Source of the DNA: Fluviicola sp.
GTDB taxonomy: Bacteria > Bacteroidota > Bacteroidia > Flavobacteriales_D > Crocinitomicaceae
Reading direction: 5' to 3'
DNA length: 6,231 bases
NCBI RefSeq assembly: GCF_030151805.1
Contig: NZ_JASLCN010000044.1
Span: forward strand, 1 to 6,231
Shown here: piece by piece, positions 4,460 to 6,231 of the stretch
Layout: each line of letters opens with the position of its first letter
Numbering within the stretch: position 1 is the stretch's first letter
Translations under genes and position numbers: made by a program
The notes under the pieces: model-generated
The model's database searches: none
What the model was told of the DNA's origin: nothing
Seen by the model: only the letters and a program-made list of their open reading frames with translations

Positions 4460-6231
4460 ATGCCACTATTACCTATCACGCTGGGTTTAATTCTCGGCAT
4501 TCTGTTTTCATTCATTTCAGGCGAACAATCGGGCCTTATTGGATTAAGTATTCTGGCACTTGTCATTTTACTGATTCTCTACCTGGTTTTCTCCAACTTA
4601 TTCAAGAATTCCTTTCTATTGGACGAGGTAACAATCGCGCTTTCCGTTTGCGGTTTTATGCTCCTGGGCTTCGGAAAAACAGAACTGGTAAAGACAGACA
4701 CTTCTGCCATTGCGGATCTTTCGGGGAAGGTCAATTTCGGGACTGTTTTCAAATCCAATATTTCAGAATCCGGTTATCAGACCATTCACATCAGCCTGGA
4801 AAAAACAAGCGACGGAAGAAAGCAAGTTTCAGGTTCCGGAAATATCATTCTCACACTCGACACTTTGGAAAGTATCTATTCTACCGGTGATTACGTGGCT
4901 TTCAAAACTGCTTTGGAGGTTTTCAGAACAGAAACAAATCCGGGTAGTTTTGATGCCGCTTATTATTACGGAACACATCATTACATCGGACGGGCATTCA
5001 TTCCTTCCAACTGCATCTCAAAGACAGGTACGAGAACCAATATCCCCATTTTCTTTTCGAAATGGCAGGACCAAATTGCGCAAAACATGCGAAGCTGGCT
5101 TCCGGAATCCGTTTCGGGAATCGGTGTGGCGCTTTTGCTTGGAAACAAAGCCGGAATTGATCCGGAAGTACTCGATTCCTTTTCAAACACAGGAGCAATG
5201 CACGTTTTGGCCGTTTCGGGATTGCATGTCGGGATTATCCTGATCATTTTCCAAACCATTCTCGGATTTTTCAGCAAATGGATTTCAAAGAAACAAGCCA
5301 TCATTTTCTCCGTCGTTCTGATTTGGGGTTTCGGATTGTTAAGCGGTGCTTCACCTTCTGTTATCCGGGCTGTCGTGATGTTCAGCATTTTGACTTTAGG
5401 TCAGCTTTTGAGCCGTAAAAATAACGGGATGAACAACCTGCTTCTTTCCGCAGTTGTATTGCTGATGTATGATCCGTATTACCTTTTCGATATCGGATTT
5501 CAGCTTTCCTATGTTGCTTTGATCGGCATTTTTCTCTTTCAGAATCCGGTTTATCAACTCATCCACATAAAACCCAAATGGCTCGACTGGCTTTGGAAAG
5601 GAAGCGCTATCGGAATTGCTGCGACGATTGCAACCACTCCGTTTATGCTTTACTGGTTTCATCAGTTTCCCAATTATTTCCTGCTTTCCAACATCGTTGT
5701 TATGCTTTTGGGATTCATCGTGCTGCTTTTTCTCATCCTCCTCGTTTTCACCGCGTGGATTCCTTATTTCAACACGCTCATTATTTTCCTTACTGTTATT
5801 TCGTTACAACTCCTAGTCCTGGGAATTGGGTTTGTGGACCGGATTCCGGGAGGTTTGGCAGCAGGTTTTGAATTGAATTTCGTCCAATTTTTACTATTGA
5901 TCGGGCTGATTGGTTATTGTACTTATGAAACATTGATCAAACAGGTGATTCCCAAATTGCCTTTTGCAGCATTGGCGTGTTGCTTTTTATTTATTTCCTG
6001 GAAACGACACGATAAATTCTCAGGGAACGAGCTTCAGATCTTTTCAGGGAAACGGTTTTGCGGAATGATTCAATACGAAGGTCGTTTGATTACTTTTTAT
6101 GAACATTCACTCAAAAACAAGCAAGTTCAGCAAACGCTCAAAAATGCAGTCCGCGATTCGGGTTTAAACCTGACGAAAGTCATTGAATTGAAATCAGACA
6201 ACCGGCTGAAAATCGGGAAGAAAAGCATCCT
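4460..6231 (+). CDS. comEC: ComEC/Rec2 family DNA-uptake channel, C-terminus cut by window end
   Basis: ComEC is the inner-membrane channel that carries single-stranded DNA into the cytoplasm in natural transformation. The frame starts at ATG 4460-4462 and stays open for 590 codons to the window edge, so the C-terminus is not seen. Three N-terminal membrane segments (about 4-20, 25-46, 57-73) lead to a soluble DUF4131-type region (about 75-185) with NPGSFDAAYYYGTHHYIGRA (160-179). The polytopic Competence domain (about 215-500) contains ALLLGNKAGIDP, the hallmark HVLAVSGLHVG (248-258), SGASPSVIRA (295-304) and DIGFQLSYVALIG. After the last membrane segments a soluble part begins (about 520 on). 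No metallo-beta-lactamase HxHxDH motif has appeared by residue 590; many Bacteroidota ComEC proteins seem to lack that domain. There is no frameshift in the visible part. Transcription is divergent from the lipoprotein gene. Confidence 0.95.
   Translation, partial: MPLLPITLGLILGILFSFISGEQSGLIGLSILALVILLILYLVFSNLFKNSFLLDEVTIALSVCGFMLLGFGKTELVKTDTSAIADLSGKVNFGTVFKSNISESGYQTIHISLEKTSDGRKQVSGSGNIILTLDTLESIYSTGDYVAFKTALEVFRTETNPGSFDAAYYYGTHHYIGRAFIPSNCISKTGTRTNIPIFFSKWQDQIAQNMRSWLPESVSGIGVALLLGNKAGIDPEVLDSFSNTGAMHVLAVSGLHVGIILIIFQTILGFFSKWISKKQAIIFSVVLIWGFGLLSGASPSVIRAVVMFSILTLGQLLSRKNNGMNNLLLSAVVLLMYDPYYLFDIGFQLSYVALIGIFLFQNPVYQLIHIKPKWLDWLWKGSAIGIAATIATTPFMLYWFHQFPNYFLLSNIVVMLLGFIVLLFLILLVFTAWIPYFNTLIIFLTVISLQLLVLGIGFVDRIPGGLAAGFELNFVQFLLLIGLIGYCTYETLIKQVIPKLPFAALACCFLFISWKRHDKFSGNELQIFSGKRFCGMIQYEGRLITFYEHSLKNKQVQQTLKNAVRDSGLNLTKVIELKSDNRLKIGKKSI

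Noticed and set aside
4648..5243. Plus-strand open frames in other frames inside comEC
   Set aside because: The comEC frame is continuous with hallmark motifs throughout. These out-of-frame peptides carry no domain signal.
4981..5662. Minus-strand open frames inside comEC
   Set aside because: They are antisense to comEC and show no start context, motif or neighbour to support them.
5578..5871. Out-of-frame plus-strand peptide late in comEC
   Set aside because: It overlaps membrane segments of the real frame. Its Phe/Ser/His-rich make-up is what a shifted reading of membrane-protein codons gives.

Overview
The window looks like a piece of a Bacteroidota chromosome, probably from the flavobacterial side. 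The grounds are the thrS-infC-rpmI gene order, purine-poor start regions without a clear Shine-Dalgarno sequence, TAnnTTTG-like promoter wording, and a lipoprotein whose motifs I associate with an unnamed Bacteroidota family. No genus can be assigned from the sequence alone. Most of the window is ordinary chromosomal gene content. I see no insertion sequence, prophage, CRISPR array, tRNA or rRNA.

Layout. Positions 1-106 lie downstream of rpmI. They hold a possible C-terminal tail of a plus-strand gene ending at 73, and a strong hairpin at 81-112. The minus strand from 2917 down to 107 carries thrS (threonyl-tRNA synthetase), infC (translation initiation factor IF-3) and rpmI (ribosomal protein bL35). 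thrS and infC are 8 bases apart. infC and rpmI are separated by 115 AT-rich bases packed with inverted repeats. The usual next gene, rplT (bL20), does not begin within the 106 bases available after rpmI.

The minus strand from 4343 down to 2977 carries two uncharacterised envelope genes: a lipoprotein of 285 aa, and a small secreted protein of about 170 aa whose start overlaps the lipoprotein stop (ATGA). A hairpin with a short T-run (2936-2965) ends this pair just before thrS, and its T-run may double as the thrS -7 promoter element. From 4460 to the window end, on the plus strand, is a long open frame for ComEC/Rec2, the DNA-uptake channel. It is divergent from the lipoprotein gene and is cut off by the window edge.

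How they work together. thrS, infC and rpmI form a translation operon (tRNA charging, start-codon selection, large ribosomal subunit). The envelope pair is probably a separate transcription unit that happens to lie upstream. comEC is independent. The points most worth a second look are the missing rplT, the competing hairpins between infC and rpmI, and the uncharacterised lipoprotein/secreted-protein pair. I did not find convincing evidence of a new multi-gene system.
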